The translations under genes and the position numbers were made by a program. The notes under the pieces are model-generated. The model saw only the letters and a list, made by a program, of their open reading frames with translations, was not told the origin of the DNA and did no database searches. From Microbacterium oxydans (GTDB lineage: Bacteria > Actinomycetota > Actinomycetes > Actinomycetales > Microbacteriaceae), in contig NZ_BJOG01000004.1 in the NCBI RefSeq assembly GCF_006540085.1, positions 496,001-560,000 of the forward strand: a stretch of 64,000 nt of DNA, read 5' to 3'. This document shows, piece after piece, positions 19,090-32,292 of this stretch; the stretch's first letter is position 1, and each line of letters begins with the position of its first letter.

Positions 19090-20263
19090 CACTCTCCACC
19101 ACCCCCGAGCAGGCCTCAGCGGCCCGGCTCCCCGACCCTGCCGTCCTCGTCCTGGAAGACGGCACCCGCCACATCGGCCGCGCCTACGGCGCCCGTGGGC
19201 GCACTCTGGGCGAGGTGGTCTTCTCGACCGGCATGTCCGGTTACCAGGAGACGATCACCGACCCGTCCTACGCGGGGCAGATCGTGCTGCAGACGGCACC
19301 GCACATCGGCAACACCGGCATGAACGACGAAGACGCGGAATCGCGTCGCATCTGGGTCGCCGGCTACATCGTCCGCGACCCCTCGAGGGTGGTGTCGAAC
19401 TGGCGTGCGAACGCCTCGCTCGATGACGTTCTCGTGGAGGACGGCATCGTGGGCATCAGCGGTATCGACACCCGATCGGTCACCCGACACATCCGCTCGG
19501 CGGGTTCCATGCGCGGTGGCATCTTCTCCGGTCCGGATGCCGCGCTCGACCCGGAGGAGCAGGTGCGCATCGTCCGCGAGGCTCCCGAGATGGCCGGCCG
19601 CAACCTGTCGGCGGAGGTCTCGGTCGACGTCGCCACCGTGACCACGGCACTGGGGGAGCGGATCGGCAACCTCGCCGTGCTCGACCTCGGCGTCAAGCAG
19701 GCGACGATCGACAACCTGGCCGCTCGCGGGTTCGAGGTGCACGTGCTTCCGCAGAACGTGACGATCGACGAGATCCGCGCCGTCGATCCCGTCGCCGTCT
19801 TCTACTCGAACGGGCCCGGCGACCCCGCGGCATCGGGTGACCACGTCGAGCTGCTGCGCTCGGTGCTCGACGAAGGACTCCCGTTCTTCGGCATCTGCTT
19901 CGGCAACCAGCTGCTCGGTCGGGCTCTCGGCCTCGGCACCTACAAGCTGCCGTTCGGACACCGTGGCATCAACCAGCCGGTGCTCGACAAGCAGACGGGC
20001 AAGGTCGAGATCACCGCTCACAACCACGGCTTCGCCGTCGAGGCGCCGATCGAGGGCACGTTCGACAGCCCCCACGGCTACGGCAAGGTGGAGGTCAGCC
20101 ATGTCGGCCTCAACGACAACGTCGTGGAGGGACTCCGCGCCCTCGACATCCCGGCCTTCTCGGTGCAATACCACCCCGAGGCGGCTGCGGGCCCCCACGA
20201 TGCCAACTACCTCTTCGACAGGTTCCGCGACCTGGTCATCGCCAGCCAGAAGGACTCCAAGTA

Positions 20264-20264
<1 letters not shown>
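19086..20264 (+). CDS. carA: Carbamoyl-phosphate synthase small chain
   Basis: A 392-residue glutaminase subunit that releases ammonia for CarB. The class I amidotransferase domain occupies the C-terminal half with the nucleophile Cys271 in [16 protein letters not shown]; the histidine and glutamate partners are in QYHPEA near the C-terminus. The N-terminal domain contains the typical VLEDGT opening and [17 protein letters not shown]. The start is ATG at 19086, overlapping the PH-like gene stop. The carB ATG shares one base with its stop (TAATG). Confidence 0.97.
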
Positions 20265-23547
<3,283 letters not shown>

Positions 23548-23551
<4 letters not shown>

Positions 23552-24393
23552 GCCGACGCTTCGGCGAACGCGTACGGGCAGCGCTGCGCGCGCACGGCCC
23601 TCTCTGCGTCGGAATCGACCCCCACGCGGCCCTGCTCGCCGCGTGGGGGCTCCCCGACGACGCGCGCGGTGTGCGGGACTTCGGTCTGCGCACGGTCGAG
23701 GCGGCCGCGGGGCGAGTGGCTCTCGTGAAGCCCCAGGTGTCGTTCTTCGAGCGCTTCGGCTCGCGGGGCGTCGCCGCGATGGAAGACGTGCTCGCGGCCG
23801 CACGGGCGGCCGATCTGCTCGTGATCGCCGATGCCAAGCGCGGGGACATCGGATCGACCATGGGCGACTACGCGCGCGCATGGCTCACACCCGGCTCGCC
23901 CTTGGAAGCCGACGCGCTCACCGTCAGCCCCTTCCTCGGCGTGGGCGCCCTCGACGGGGCGTTCGCCCTCGCCGAGGAGCACGGCAAGGGAGTGTTCGTC
24001 CTCGCCGCGACCAGCAACCCCGAGGCCGAGGGGCTGCAGCGCGCAGTCACCTCGACAGGTGAGACCGTCTCCGGATCGGTGATCGGCGAGGTCTCCGCCC
24101 GCAACGCCGCGCTGGCAGACGCGGGGGAGTGGGGCAGCTTCGGCTTCGTGATCGGCGCGACCGTGGATTGGGACCTCGCGGGAATCCACCCGTTCGGACC
24201 CGTGGCTCCCATCCTCGCTCCCGGCTTCGGCGCGCAGGGCGCAACGCCTGCCGACCTCCGGGTGCGCTTCGGGCCCATGTCGGATGCGGTGATCGCGAGC
24301 GAGAGCCGCAGCATCCTCGGCGCCGGACCCGATCATCTGGTTGCCACGATCACCGCTCGCGCGGCCGAGTACTTGGAGGTGGCGCGTGCCTGA
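23548..24393 (+). CDS. pyrF: Orotidine 5'-phosphate decarboxylase (type 2)
   Basis: A 281-residue enzyme that makes UMP from OMP. It is the longer PyrF type 2 found in Actinomycetota: the catalytic [15 protein letters not shown] contains the Asp-Lys pair, and the substrate element [12 protein letters not shown] replaces the type 1 sequence. [10 protein letters not shown] is the phosphate-binding loop. The GTG overlaps carB by four bases and the 3' end overlaps gmk by eight. pyrD and pyrE are not in this operon. Confidence 0.95.
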
Positions 24394-25297
24394 CGCGCAG
24401 CGTACGGTTCCCGAGGTCGACAGGGCGGCCGCCGCACGCCGTGCCGTGGAGCGTCGACGCGCGAGAGCGTCGGTGAAACGCGACCTCACGATGCGCGTGG
24501 TGACGCCGCAGACGGTACTGCACCGCGCGACGGCGGACGCCGACTCGGTTGAGGGATCGATGCGCATCACCGACTTCCTGCTGGCGCTCCCCGCGATCGG
24601 TGCGGGCAAGCGCGACCGCGTGCTGGAAGAGCTGCACATCTCGCCGGTCAAGCGTCTCGGAGGGCTCGGTGCTCGGCAGCGTCGGGTGCTGGAGGCCTGG
24701 CTGGACTCCCGGTTCCCGCCCGCGGCTCCCCGCGGCGCACGCAGTCGGCTCTTGGTTCTCGCCGGTCCCACCGCCGTGGGAAAGGGCACGGTCGCCGCGC
24801 ACATCCGCGAGCACAACCCGGAGATCCACCTCTCGGTCTCGGCCACGACCCGGCCCCCGCGTCCCGGCGAGATCGACGGGGTGCACTACTACTTCGTGGA
24901 CGACGACGAGTTCGACCGGTTGATCGCCGACGGGGAGCTGCTCGAGTACGCCGTGGTGCACAACCGCTCGCGGTACGGCACGCCGCGGGCGCCGATCGAC
25001 GCCGCTCTCGCCGAAGGCAAGACGGTACTGCTCGAGATCGACCTGCAGGGCGCGCGTCAGGTGCGTGCCGCCGAACCGGCAGCAACGCTGATCTTCCTGC
25101 TGCCTCCGAGCTGGGACGAACTGGTGCATCGACTGGTCGGCAGGGGCACGGAAGACGCCGAGGAAAGGGCCAGGAGGCTGCGTACCGCGAAGGTCGAACT
25201 CGCCGCTCAGAACGAGTTCGACCACCTCATCGTGAACGAGGACGTCGCCACTGCGGCCCGCGAGGTCGTAGAATTGTCTACAAGCTCTGCGCGCTGA
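24386..25297 (+). CDS. gmk: Guanylate kinase with N-terminal mIHF (integration host factor) domain
   Basis: A 303-residue fusion. Residues 1 to about 112 match actinobacterial integration host factor: an Ala/Arg-rich helix ([20 protein letters not shown]), a linker, then the helix-two-turn-helix core with [19 protein letters not shown] and the basic [12 protein letters not shown]. Residues about 118-303 form guanylate kinase, with the P-loop GPTAVGKGT (127-135), the GMP-binding [11 protein letters not shown], and a lid. It phosphorylates GMP to GDP and may also bind DNA. In mycobacteria mihF and gmk are separate adjacent genes. The GTG at 24386 gives a complete mIHF domain and an eight-base overlap with pyrF. 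This architecture may be lineage-wide in Microbacteriaceae. Confidence 0.92.
   Translation: MPDAQRTVPEVDRAAAARRAVERRRARASVKRDLTMRVVTPQTVLHRATADADSVEGSMRITDFLLALPAIGAGKRDRVLEELHISPVKRLGGLGARQRRVLEAWLDSRFPPAAPRGARSRLLVLAGPTAVGKGTVAAHIREHNPEIHLSVSATTRPPRPGEIDGVHYYFVDDDEFDRLIADGELLEYAVVHNRSRYGTPRAPIDAALAEGKTVLLEIDLQGARQVRAAEPAATLIFLLPPSWDELVHRLVGRGTEDAEERARRLRTAKVELAAQNEFDHLIVNEDVATAAREVVELSTSSAR
25269..25274 (+). promoter_or_regulatory. Candidate -10 box for rpoZ
   Basis: TAGAAT lies in the last codons of gmk, 88 nt before the rpoZ start. It is followed by the short inverted repeat TTGT-CT-ACAA (25274-25283), which would cover the start-site region. No -35 box is obvious. Confidence 0.45.
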
Positions 25298-25362
25298 GCG
25301 TCTTCGCGCGCCTTTCGCACCGTCTTCGCGACGATCCCGTCGCCTGATCAGGAGGTCTCACC

Positions 25363-25617
25363 ATGGCCGGACACAACAACGGCATCATCGATCCCCCCAT
25401 CGACAACCTGCTCGACCGCGTCGACTCGAAGTACGAGCTCGTCATCTACGCCGCGAAGCGCGCGCGTCAGATCAACGACTACTACTCCGACCTGCACGAG
25501 GGAAACCTCTTCGACAACGTCGGCCCGCTCGTGGACTCGTCCGTCGAGGACAAGCCGCTCACGATCGCGCTGCACGAGATCAACGAGGACAAGCTCCGCC
25601 TTCGTCACGCAGAGTGA
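25363..25617 (+). CDS. rpoZ: DNA-directed RNA polymerase omega subunit
   Basis: An 84-residue omega subunit that assists folding and assembly of beta-prime. Visible conserved parts are [28 protein letters not shown] and the later [13 protein letters not shown] cut to its signature HEINEDK. AGGAGG precedes the ATG at a normal distance. It has its own promoter in the gmk 3' end. In mycobacteria coaBC follows rpoZ; here metK comes next. Confidence 0.96.
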   Translation: MAGHNNGIIDPPIDNLLDRVDSKYELVIYAAKRARQINDYYSDLHEGNLFDNVGPLVDSSVEDKPLTIALHEINEDKLRLRHAE

Positions 25618-25626
25618 TATTCCAGG

Positions 25627-25654
25627 CCGCGCCTCCGTTCTGTCGGAGGCGCGG
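25627..25654 (+). terminator. Hairpin between rpoZ and metK, no U-tract
   Basis: A perfect 11-bp stem, CCGCGCCTCCG (25627-25637) with CGGAGGCGCGG (25644-25654), closes a six-base TTCTGT loop. The downstream bases are TCCAGAATGG, so there is no U-run. Such L-shaped terminators without U-tracts are proposed for Actinomycetota; it could instead be a metK leader stem. Confidence 0.6.
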
Positions 25655-25705
25655 TCCAGAATGGGTGCAACACCCTCTCTCTGTCCGTCCCGTTCTGGAG
25701 TATCG

Positions 25706-26899
25706 ATGAGCGCCCTGCGTCTGTTCACGTCCGAGTCCGTCACCGAGGGACATCCGGACAAGATCTGCGATCAGATCTCCGACAGCATCCTCGACGGGCT
25801 CATCGCGAAGGACAAGGGCTCCCGCGTCGCTGTCGAGACGCTGGTCACGACCGGTCTCGTCCACGTGGCCGGCGAGATCCGCACCGAGGCCTACGTCGAC
25901 ATCCCCACGATCGTCCGCCAGGTCGTGAACGGCATCGGCTACACCTCCAGCGACACCGGCTTCGACGGCTCCTCCTGCGGTGTCAGCGTCTCGGTGGGCG
26001 AACAGTCGACCGACATCGCCCACGGCGTCGACAGCGCCCAGGAGCACCGCGACGGGTCTTCGATCGATCCGCTGGACGGGCTCGGTGCCGGCGACCAGGG
26101 CATCATGTTCGGCTTCGCCACGAACGAGACGCCGCAGCTGATGCCGATGGCCGCCTGGACGGCACACCGCCTCGCCGAGCGGCTCACCGAGGTGCGTCGC
26201 AACGGCCAGCTGCCGTTCCTGCGCCCCGACGGCAAGACACAGGTCACGCTCGGCTACGACGGCTTCACGCCGAAGACCGTCGATGCGGTCGTCGTCTCGA
26301 CCCAGCACCACCCCGACATCTCGCAGGATGACGTCAAGGCCCAGGTCCGGGAACACGTGATCGATCCCGTGCTCGCGACCACAGGCCTCGACCTCGACGA
26401 CGTCACCCTGTACATCAACCCCGCCGGGCCCTTCGTCACGGGCGGCCCCAAGGGGGACGCGGGTCTGACCGGGCGCAAGATCATCATCGACACCTACGGC
26501 GGAGCCTCGCGTCACGGGGGAGGTGCCTTCAGCGGCAAGGACCCGTCGAAGGTCGACCGGTCCGGCGCGTACGCAACGCGGTGGGTCGCCAAGAACGCCG
26601 TCGCCGCGGGGCTGGCCGACCGCCTCGAGGTGCAGGTGGCCTACGCCATCGGCGTCGCACGCCCGGTCGGTCTGTACGTGGAATCGTTCGGCACGGGCAA
26701 GGTGTCGGACGAGATCATCACCCGCGCGATCAACGAGGTGTTCGATCTCCGCCCGCAGGCGATCATCGAGCAGCTCGAACTGCTGCGCCCGATCTACGCG
26801 CAGACCGCGGCCTACGGGCACTTCGGCCGTGAGCTCCCGGACTTCACCTGGGAGCGCACCGACCGCGTCGAAGAGCTGCGCCGCGCCGCCGGTCTCTGA
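25706..26899 (+). CDS. metK: S-adenosylmethionine synthetase
   Basis: A 397-residue enzyme that makes S-adenosylmethionine from methionine and ATP. It carries [26 protein letters not shown], and the P-loop-like [23 protein letters not shown] lies six bases before the ATG at 25706. The 88-base gap upstream is too short for a SAM riboswitch and none was recognised. The order metK-priA-fmt-rsmB-rpe is widely conserved in Actinomycetota. Confidence 0.97.
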   Translation: MSALRLFTSESVTEGHPDKICDQISDSILDGLIAKDKGSRVAVETLVTTGLVHVAGEIRTEAYVDIPTIVRQVVNGIGYTSSDTGFDGSSCGVSVSVGEQSTDIAHGVDSAQEHRDGSSIDPLDGLGAGDQGIMFGFATNETPQLMPMAAWTAHRLAERLTEVRRNGQLPFLRPDGKTQVTLGYDGFTPKTVDAVVVSTQHHPDISQDDVKAQVREHVIDPVLATTGLDLDDVTLYINPAGPFVTGGPKGDAGLTGRKIIIDTYGGASRHGGGAFSGKDPSKVDRSGAYATRWVAKNAVAAGLADRLEVQVAYAIGVARPVGLYVESFGTGKVSDEIITRAINEVFDLRPQAIIEQLELLRPIYAQTAAYGHFGRELPDFTWERTDRVEELRRAAGL

Positions 26900-26915
26900 T
26901 GGGACCGCGGTCCTG

Positions 26916-28874
26916 ATGCCTGCGGAGAGCCGGCGCATCGCGCGCGTGCTCCTCGATTCCCCTCTTCCGCAACTCGATCGGCTCTTCGACTACGCCCTTC
27001 CCCCTGAGCTGGGGGATGTGCCCCTGGGAGTTCGCGTTCGCGTGCCCCTGCGCACCGCCGGACGCGTGATCGACGGCTACGTCGTCGACATCGACGCGGA
27101 GGACGATGCCGACCGGGCGCTCTCGGAGGTCGAGAGCGTCGTGTCTCCGGTGCCCGTGCTTCCCACGCGTCTGCACACCCTCGCTCGTCGCGTCGCCGAC
27201 CGGGCAGCGGGCTCGGCCTCCGACGTGTTGCGCCTGGTGATCCCCAAACGTCAGGTGCGTGTCGAGAAGGCGTGGACGGCCGATACGCCCGCCGAGGTCC
27301 CCGACGCCGATGCTCTGGCCGTGGCGGAGAGCACGGTCGATCTGTACGAGGGGCTCGGCGCCGTTCTCGACTCCGGTGGTCGCGCCGCGGTCGAGGCGAT
27401 TCCCCAGCTCGTCGACGGCGTGCAGGGCTGGGCCCGTCTGCTTGCGGCATCGGCAGCGCGGATGCTCGCCGCGGGGCGATCATCGATCATCGTCGTCCCG
27501 GACAGTCGCGATCTCGATCGACTCCTCGCGGCTCTGGAGGCGCTCGTCCCCGCCGCCGCAGTGGTCCGTCACGACTCCCGGCAGACCAACCCCGACCGTT
27601 ATCGTGGCTTCCTCCGCACGCTCGAAGACGCCCCGTGCATCGTGGTGGGCAACCGCTCGGCCGTGTACTCACCCGTCGTCGCAGGCCTGGTCGCGATCTG
27701 GGACGACGGCGACCCGCTTCTCGGGGAACCGCTGGCCCCGTATGTGAATGCACGGGACGCGGCACTGCTGCGTCAAGAGCTGGAGGGGTCGGCGCTGCTC
27801 TTCGCCGGCCACACGCGCACGACGGATGTCGAACGGCTGGTCGTCCTCGGCTGGCTGCAGGACGTCAGAGCAGCACGTCGAGTGCTGCCGCGAGTCGTCC
27901 TCAGCACGCCCCAGGAGATGGAGCAGCCGACGGCTCAGCGGATGCCGTCGTCCGCGTTCCTCGCCGCACGCACCGCGGCGGCGGAAGGCCCGGTGCTCGT
28001 GCAGGTGTCGCGCCCCGGATTCTCTCCCTCACTGGTGTGCGCGGACTGTCGAGCGCCCGCCCGGTGCGCCCACTGCGGCGGTCCACTCGGTGCGAAGCAT
28101 CGCGGTGCCGTGCCGGTGTGCGGATGGTGCGGACGCGGTGCCAGTGCCTGGACGTGTCCTGCCTGCTCGTCGACGAAGCTTCGCCTGGCTTCGTCCGGCA
28201 GCGAGCGCACGGCCGACGAGCTGGGGCGCGCGTTCCCCGGTGTGCGGGTGATCGTCGCGGACGGCGCTCATCCGGTGGAGCGGGTTCCGGCGAAGCCCGC
28301 ACTCGTCGTCGCGACCCGTGGTGCCGAGCCGATCGCCGATGGGGGATACCGTGCCGTCGTGCTGCTCGACGGGCCGAGGATGCTCCAGGCCCCCGACCTG
28401 CGGGTCGCCGAGTCCTGTCTGCGGTGGTGGTCGAACGCGGCCGCGCTGGCGGCTCCCGGCGCGCCCGTGCATCTCGTGGGCGTCAACGGGGCGGCCGCGA
28501 AGGCGCTGGCCACCTGGAACCAGGCCGGCCATGCCCGATCGGAGCTGGAGAGCAGAGCACCTCTGCACATGCCTCCGACGACGCGCGTGGCGCTCGTGCA
28601 GGGATCGGTCCCCGCCGTCGCCGATGCCCTCGCCGCACTCAGCGATCTCGCCCTGCCCTCGGACGCGGTGCTCGGGCCCGTCCCGGTCGAGACCGACGAC
28701 GTGCCCCCACGGGTGCGTGCGCTCGTGCGCTTCGACTACGGTGCCGGAGCGCGGGTGGCGACGGCCCTGCGCGCGGCGGTCGTCGCCGAAGCCGTGAGCG
28801 GTCGTCGCCGAAAGGGGCGCGCCACCAAGAGCACCCTCTCCGTCCGCCTCGATATCCTCGAACCAGAGCTCTGA
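26916..28874 (+). CDS. priA: Primosomal protein N' (PriA), helicase-degenerate actinobacterial form
   Basis: A 652-residue replication-restart protein. The N-terminal DNA-binding domain begins with RVLLDSPLPQLDRLFDYALP. The zinc-binding module carries four CxxC pairs (CADC, CAHC, CGWC, CPAC) at about residues 375-425. The helicase signatures are lost: no GxxGxGKT loop is seen where Walker A should be (the region reads RMLAAGRSSIIVV), and the Walker B position reads IWDDGDP. Actinobacterial PriA is known to lack detectable helicase motifs and is thought to act as a loader scaffold. ATG at 26916 follows metK by 16 bases without a strong SD. Confidence 0.9.
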   Translation: MPAESRRIARVLLDSPLPQLDRLFDYALPPELGDVPLGVRVRVPLRTAGRVIDGYVVDIDAEDDADRALSEVESVVSPVPVLPTRLHTLARRVADRAAGSASDVLRLVIPKRQVRVEKAWTADTPAEVPDADALAVAESTVDLYEGLGAVLDSGGRAAVEAIPQLVDGVQGWARLLAASAARMLAAGRSSIIVVPDSRDLDRLLAALEALVPAAAVVRHDSRQTNPDRYRGFLRTLEDAPCIVVGNRSAVYSPVVAGLVAIWDDGDPLLGEPLAPYVNARDAALLRQELEGSALLFAGHTRTTDVERLVVLGWLQDVRAARRVLPRVVLSTPQEMEQPTAQRMPSSAFLAARTAAAEGPVLVQVSRPGFSPSLVCADCRAPARCAHCGGPLGAKHRGAVPVCGWCGRGASAWTCPACSSTKLRLASSGSERTADELGRAFPGVRVIVADGAHPVERVPAKPALVVATRGAEPIADGGYRAVVLLDGPRMLQAPDLRVAESCLRWWSNAAALAAPGAPVHLVGVNGAAAKALATWNQAGHARSELESRAPLHMPPTTRVALVQGSVPAVADALAALSDLALPSDAVLGPVPVETDDVPPRVRALVRFDYGAGARVATALRAAVVAEAVSGRRRKGRATKSTLSVRLDILEPEL

Positions 28875-28892
28875 CCCTTCCGGAGAACATTC

Positions 28893-29813
28893 ATGCGCCT
28901 CGTCTTCGCCGGCACACCGGCCGCCGCAGTCCCCAGCCTCCAGCGACTCGCGGAGTCCCACGACATCGCTGCGGTCGTCACACGTCCCGACGCCCCGCTG
29001 GGGCGTCGTCGCACCCTGACCCCGTCTCCGGTGGCGCAATCGGCTGTCGGACTGGGTCTTCCCGTGATCAAGACGGCGCGCCTGGACGACGCGGCGACAG
29101 CGGAGATCTCTGCGCTCGAGGCGGACCTCGGGGTGATCGTGGCGTACGGCGGGCTCGTGCGCGAGCCTCTGCTGTCGGCGCCCCGCGCGGGGTGGATCAA
29201 TCTGCACTTCTCGCTGCTGCCGGCCTGGCGCGGAGCCGCTCCTGTCCAGCGTGCGCTGATCGCGGGGGATCAGGTGCTCGGTGCGAGCGTCTTCCAGCTG
29301 GTCGCGGAACTCGACGCCGGCGATGTCTTCGCCATGCGCGAGGTCGATGTCCCCGCTGCAGCCACCGCAGGGGAGGCTCTCGAGCTCCTCGCCGCCGACG
29401 GCGCGCAGCTCCTCGCCGAGGTGGTCTCCGAGATCGCCGAGGGTACGGCGTCGTCGATGCCGCAACAGGGCGAGCCCACCTTCGCGGCCAAGCTCACGCT
29501 CGCGGACGGATTGCTCGATTGGAGTCGGCCGCTCGACACCGTGTTCGCTCATTTCCGCGGTGTGACCCCGGAACCGGGTGCGCACACCACGGTCGCAGGT
29601 CAACCCCTCAAGGTGCTCGAAGCCACCCCGGCCCCGGATGCCGAGCCCCTCGCGCCGGGGCGGCTCCGCGGCACCAAGACGGCTCTCCACATCGGCACCG
29701 GCACCGGTGCACTCGCGGTGACCAGGGTCCAGCCGGCAGGCAAGGGCGCGATGAACGCTGTCGACTGGTGGCGCGGTCTGCGTGGAGGCGACGAACTGGT
29801 GGCCGGTTCATGA
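28893..29813 (+). CDS. fmt: Methionyl-tRNA formyltransferase
   Basis: A 306-residue enzyme that formylates initiator Met-tRNA using 10-formyl-tetrahydrofolate. The N-terminus MRLVFAGTPAAAVPSL, the folate/catalytic segment NLHFSLLPAWRGAAP and the later ELDAGDVF-type element are typical. The C-terminal OB-like domain is intact. GGAG precedes the ATG. The stop overlaps rsmB (ATGA), so these two translation-related genes are coupled. Confidence 0.96.
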   Translation: MRLVFAGTPAAAVPSLQRLAESHDIAAVVTRPDAPLGRRRTLTPSPVAQSAVGLGLPVIKTARLDDAATAEISALEADLGVIVAYGGLVREPLLSAPRAGWINLHFSLLPAWRGAAPVQRALIAGDQVLGASVFQLVAELDAGDVFAMREVDVPAAATAGEALELLAADGAQLLAEVVSEIAEGTASSMPQQGEPTFAAKLTLADGLLDWSRPLDTVFAHFRGVTPEPGAHTTVAGQPLKVLEATPAPDAEPLAPGRLRGTKTALHIGTGTGALAVTRVQPAGKGAMNAVDWWRGLRGGDELVAGS

Positions 29814-31309
29814 GCGAAGAACGACGGAACCGTAGGACGGCACCGAAGAACGCCGGTCCGCGTGGCGCGCAGCGATCGGGAGACGCGCATCGCGGGGGGC
29901 AGCGCGGTCCCGCCCGCACCGTGCAGCCCGCGAGACGAGTCGCGTACGGCGTGCTGCGTGCGGTCTCCGAGACCGATGCCTATGCGAACCTCGTGCTGCC
30001 CTCCGCGATCGCCGAAGCGCAACTCAGCCCCCAGGACGCTGCTCTCGCGACCGAGCTGACGTACGGCACGCTGCGCCGGCTCGGCACCTACGACGCGATC
30101 ATCGCCGCGGCGGCGGATCGTTCTCCCGACAGCATCGATCCCGCCGTCCTCGACGCTCTGCGCCTCGCCGTGCATCAGCTGCTGGCGACGCGGGTGGCTT
30201 CGCACGCCGCGGTGAACGAGTCGGTGAACCTGGTCGCGACGGAGTCAGGGCGTGGAGCATCGAGCTTCGCGAACGCCGTGCTCCGTCGCATCGCCCGGGA
30301 ATCAGGCGACGAGTGGCAGGAACACATCGAGAGCAGCGCACGCTCCGACGACGAACGACTCGCCCTGCGTTCCGCGCACCCGGTGTGGGTGATCCGCGCT
30401 CTGCGTCGTGCTCTGATCGCCGAGGGGCGTAGCGAGGAGCTGGAGGCACTTCTCGAGGCCGACAACGCCTCACCCGATGTCACGCTCGTCGCGCTCCCCG
30501 GGCTCGCCGAGCCGGGGGAGCCTCGTCTGCCGTACGCGCCCACGGCCTTCGCCTCGGCCGGCGGCGACCCCCGGCATGCCGTCGAGGCGTCCGGTGGGAC
30601 CGTGCGCGTGCAGGACGAGGGATCCCAGCTCGTGGCACTGGCCTTGGCCGGCGCCGCGCCCATCACCGCCGGTGAGCGCTGGCTCGACCTGTGCGCGGGG
30701 CCAGGTGGCAAGACGGCGCTCCTCGCTGCTGTCGCCCGTGAGCATGACGTCACTCTGGAGGCGAACGAGGTCGTCCCGGTGAGGGCCCGATTGGTGCGCA
30801 AGGCATTGCGGGCCGTCCCCGGTGAGATCGAGGTGCACGAGCAGGACGGGCGGACTCTGGCCGCATCCCGGCCGGGGGAGTTCGACCGCATCCTCGTCGA
30901 TGCCCCCTGCACGGGTCTGGGGGCGCTGCGGCGGCGCCCTGAAGCGAGGTGGCGGAAGTCCCCGGCCGACGTCGCCGAGCTCGTGCCGCTCCAGGTCGAG
31001 CTGCTCTCTGCCGCGCTCGATGCCCTCGCCCCTGGCGGGATCGTCGCGTATGTCACGTGCTCTCCTCATCTCGCGGAGACCACGGGCGTGGTGAAGGAGG
31101 TGCTCCGCGACCGTGCAGATGTGCGCGAGCTCGATGCGCGGGCCGTCATCGCGGATGTCGCCATGGCCCCGATCGATCTCGCGGAGGACGGCAGGGTCGG
31201 TTCCGGCAGCGCACAGCTCTGGCCGCACCGTCACGGGACGGATGCGATGTTCCTCGCGCTCCTGCAGCGCTCATCGATCGACGACACCTCATCCGGGAAG
31301 GAAGACTAG
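29810..31309 (+). CDS. rsmB: 16S rRNA (cytosine-C5)-methyltransferase RsmB family
   Basis: A 499-residue SAM-dependent RNA m5C methyltransferase. A basic tail of about 45 residues precedes the NusB-like RNA-binding domain (about 50-190; compare ARRVAYGVLRAV). The Rossmann domain follows with LDLCAGPGGKTALLAA, the DAPCTGLGALRRRPE motif and the catalytic TCSP motif in YVTCSPH. The start at 29810 overlaps fmt; the frame remains open far upstream inside priA and fmt but is not coding there. It modifies C967-equivalent sites in E. coli; the exact site here is not shown. Confidence 0.93.
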   Translation: MSEERRNRRTAPKNAGPRGAQRSGDAHRGGQRGPARTVQPARRVAYGVLRAVSETDAYANLVLPSAIAEAQLSPQDAALATELTYGTLRRLGTYDAIIAAAADRSPDSIDPAVLDALRLAVHQLLATRVASHAAVNESVNLVATESGRGASSFANAVLRRIARESGDEWQEHIESSARSDDERLALRSAHPVWVIRALRRALIAEGRSEELEALLEADNASPDVTLVALPGLAEPGEPRLPYAPTAFASAGGDPRHAVEASGGTVRVQDEGSQLVALALAGAAPITAGERWLDLCAGPGGKTALLAAVAREHDVTLEANEVVPVRARLVRKALRAVPGEIEVHEQDGRTLAASRPGEFDRILVDAPCTGLGALRRRPEARWRKSPADVAELVPLQVELLSAALDALAPGGIVAYVTCSPHLAETTGVVKEVLRDRADVRELDARAVIADVAMAPIDLAEDGRVGSGSAQLWPHRHGTDAMFLALLQRSSIDDTSSGKED

Positions 31310-31313
31310 GACT

Positions 31314-31994
31314 GTGGAACTCCCTCGCGCCCCGCGCATAAACCCGAGTATCCTCGCCGCCGACTTCGTGAACATGCAGGCGGATCTCGCCAAGATCGCG
31401 ACCGCCGACTTCGCGCACGTCGACGTGATGGACAACCACTTCGTGCCCAACCTGACGTTCGGGCCGCAGATGGTGGAGCGCATCCAGGCCACCAGCCCGA
31501 TCCCGCTCGACGTGCACCTGATGATCACGGACCCCGAGCGGTGGGCGCCCGAGTATGCCGAGATCGGCGCCGCGAGCGTGACTTTCCACCTCGAGGCCGC
31601 CGATGAGCCCGTCGCTCTCGCCCGTCGTCTTCGTGATATCGGTTCTCGAGCCGGGGTCGCGGTGAAGCCGGCGACACCTGTTGAATCGCTCTTCGAGGTC
31701 CTCGACGAGTTCGACCAGATCCTCGTGATGACCGTGGAGCCCGGCTTCGGCGGGCAGAGCTTCATGCCGGAGACGATGCCGAAGCTGCGCGCTCTCGCGG
31801 AAGAAGCCCGTCGGCGCGGCTCCCGTGTCTGGCTCCAGGTCGACGGCGGCATCTCGGACCGCACGATCGAGATCGCCTCCTCCGCGGGCGCCGATACATT
31901 CGTCGCGGGCTCGGCCGTCTACGGGGCTGACGACATTGAGGCGGCCGTCACCCGGCTGAGAGACCTCGCCCGAGCCGCTAGCCTGGAAGCGTGA
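31314..31994 (+). CDS. rpe: Ribulose-phosphate 3-epimerase
   Basis: A 226-residue TIM-barrel enzyme of the pentose phosphate pathway that interconverts ribulose-5-P and xylulose-5-P. The metal and substrate residues lie in [43 protein letters not shown] and VDGGI. The GTG at 31314 follows an AAGGAAG element; the stop overlaps hisE (GTGA). A leaderless promoter for hisE lies in its last codons. Confidence 0.95.
   Translation: MELPRAPRINPSILAADFVNMQADLAKIATADFAHVDVMDNHFVPNLTFGPQMVERIQATSPIPLDVHLMITDPERWAPEYAEIGAASVTFHLEAADEPVALARRLRDIGSRAGVAVKPATPVESLFEVLDEFDQILVMTVEPGFGGQSFMPETMPKLRALAEEARRRGSRVWLQVDGGISDRTIEIASSAGADTFVAGSAVYGADDIEAAVTRLRDLARAASLEA
31979..31984 (+). promoter_or_regulatory. 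Candidate leaderless -10 box for hisE
   Basis: TAGCCT ends 6 nt before the hisE GTG, so transcription would start at or next to the start codon. It lies inside the rpe 3' end and would let the his genes be expressed apart from rpe. Confidence 0.45.
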
Positions 31995-32254
31995 AGACTT
32001 TCGACGAGCTGTTCGCCGAGCTCAGCGTCAAGGCCGAGACCCGCCCTGCCGGATCGGGCACCGTCGCCGAGCTCGACGGCGGCGTGCACACGATCGGCAA
32101 GAAGATCGTGGAAGAGGCCGCCGAGGTGTGGATGGCGTCGGAGTACGAGTCCGACGAGGCCGCCGCCGAGGAGATCTCCCAGCTGCTGTACCACGTCCAG
32201 GTGATGATGCTCGCGAAGGGGCTCAGCCTGCAGGACGTCTATCGACATCTGTGA
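31991..32254 (+). CDS. hisE: Phosphoribosyl-ATP pyrophosphatase
   Basis: An 87-residue all-alpha MazG-related enzyme for the second step of histidine synthesis. Conserved parts are [31 protein letters not shown] and the [12 protein letters not shown] helix that carry the acidic metal ligands. It is a separate protein here, not fused to HisI. GTG overlaps rpe by four bases. Confidence 0.95.
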   Translation: MKTFDELFAELSVKAETRPAGSGTVAELDGGVHTIGKKIVEEAAEVWMASEYESDEAAAEEISQLLYHVQVMMLAKGLSLQDVYRHL

Positions 32255-32292
32255 TGCGCTCCGTTCCGATCCCCTCGAACTGAAAGCCATCC

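Noticed and set aside
25618..25705. SAM riboswitch before metK
   Set aside because: Only 88 bases are available and no SAM-I/II/IV core was seen; a simple hairpin is present instead.
27272..29809. Open frame extending rsmB 846 codons upstream
   Set aside because: It overlaps priA and fmt in another frame and is rich in Arg; rsmB starts at 29810 with family-like sequence.
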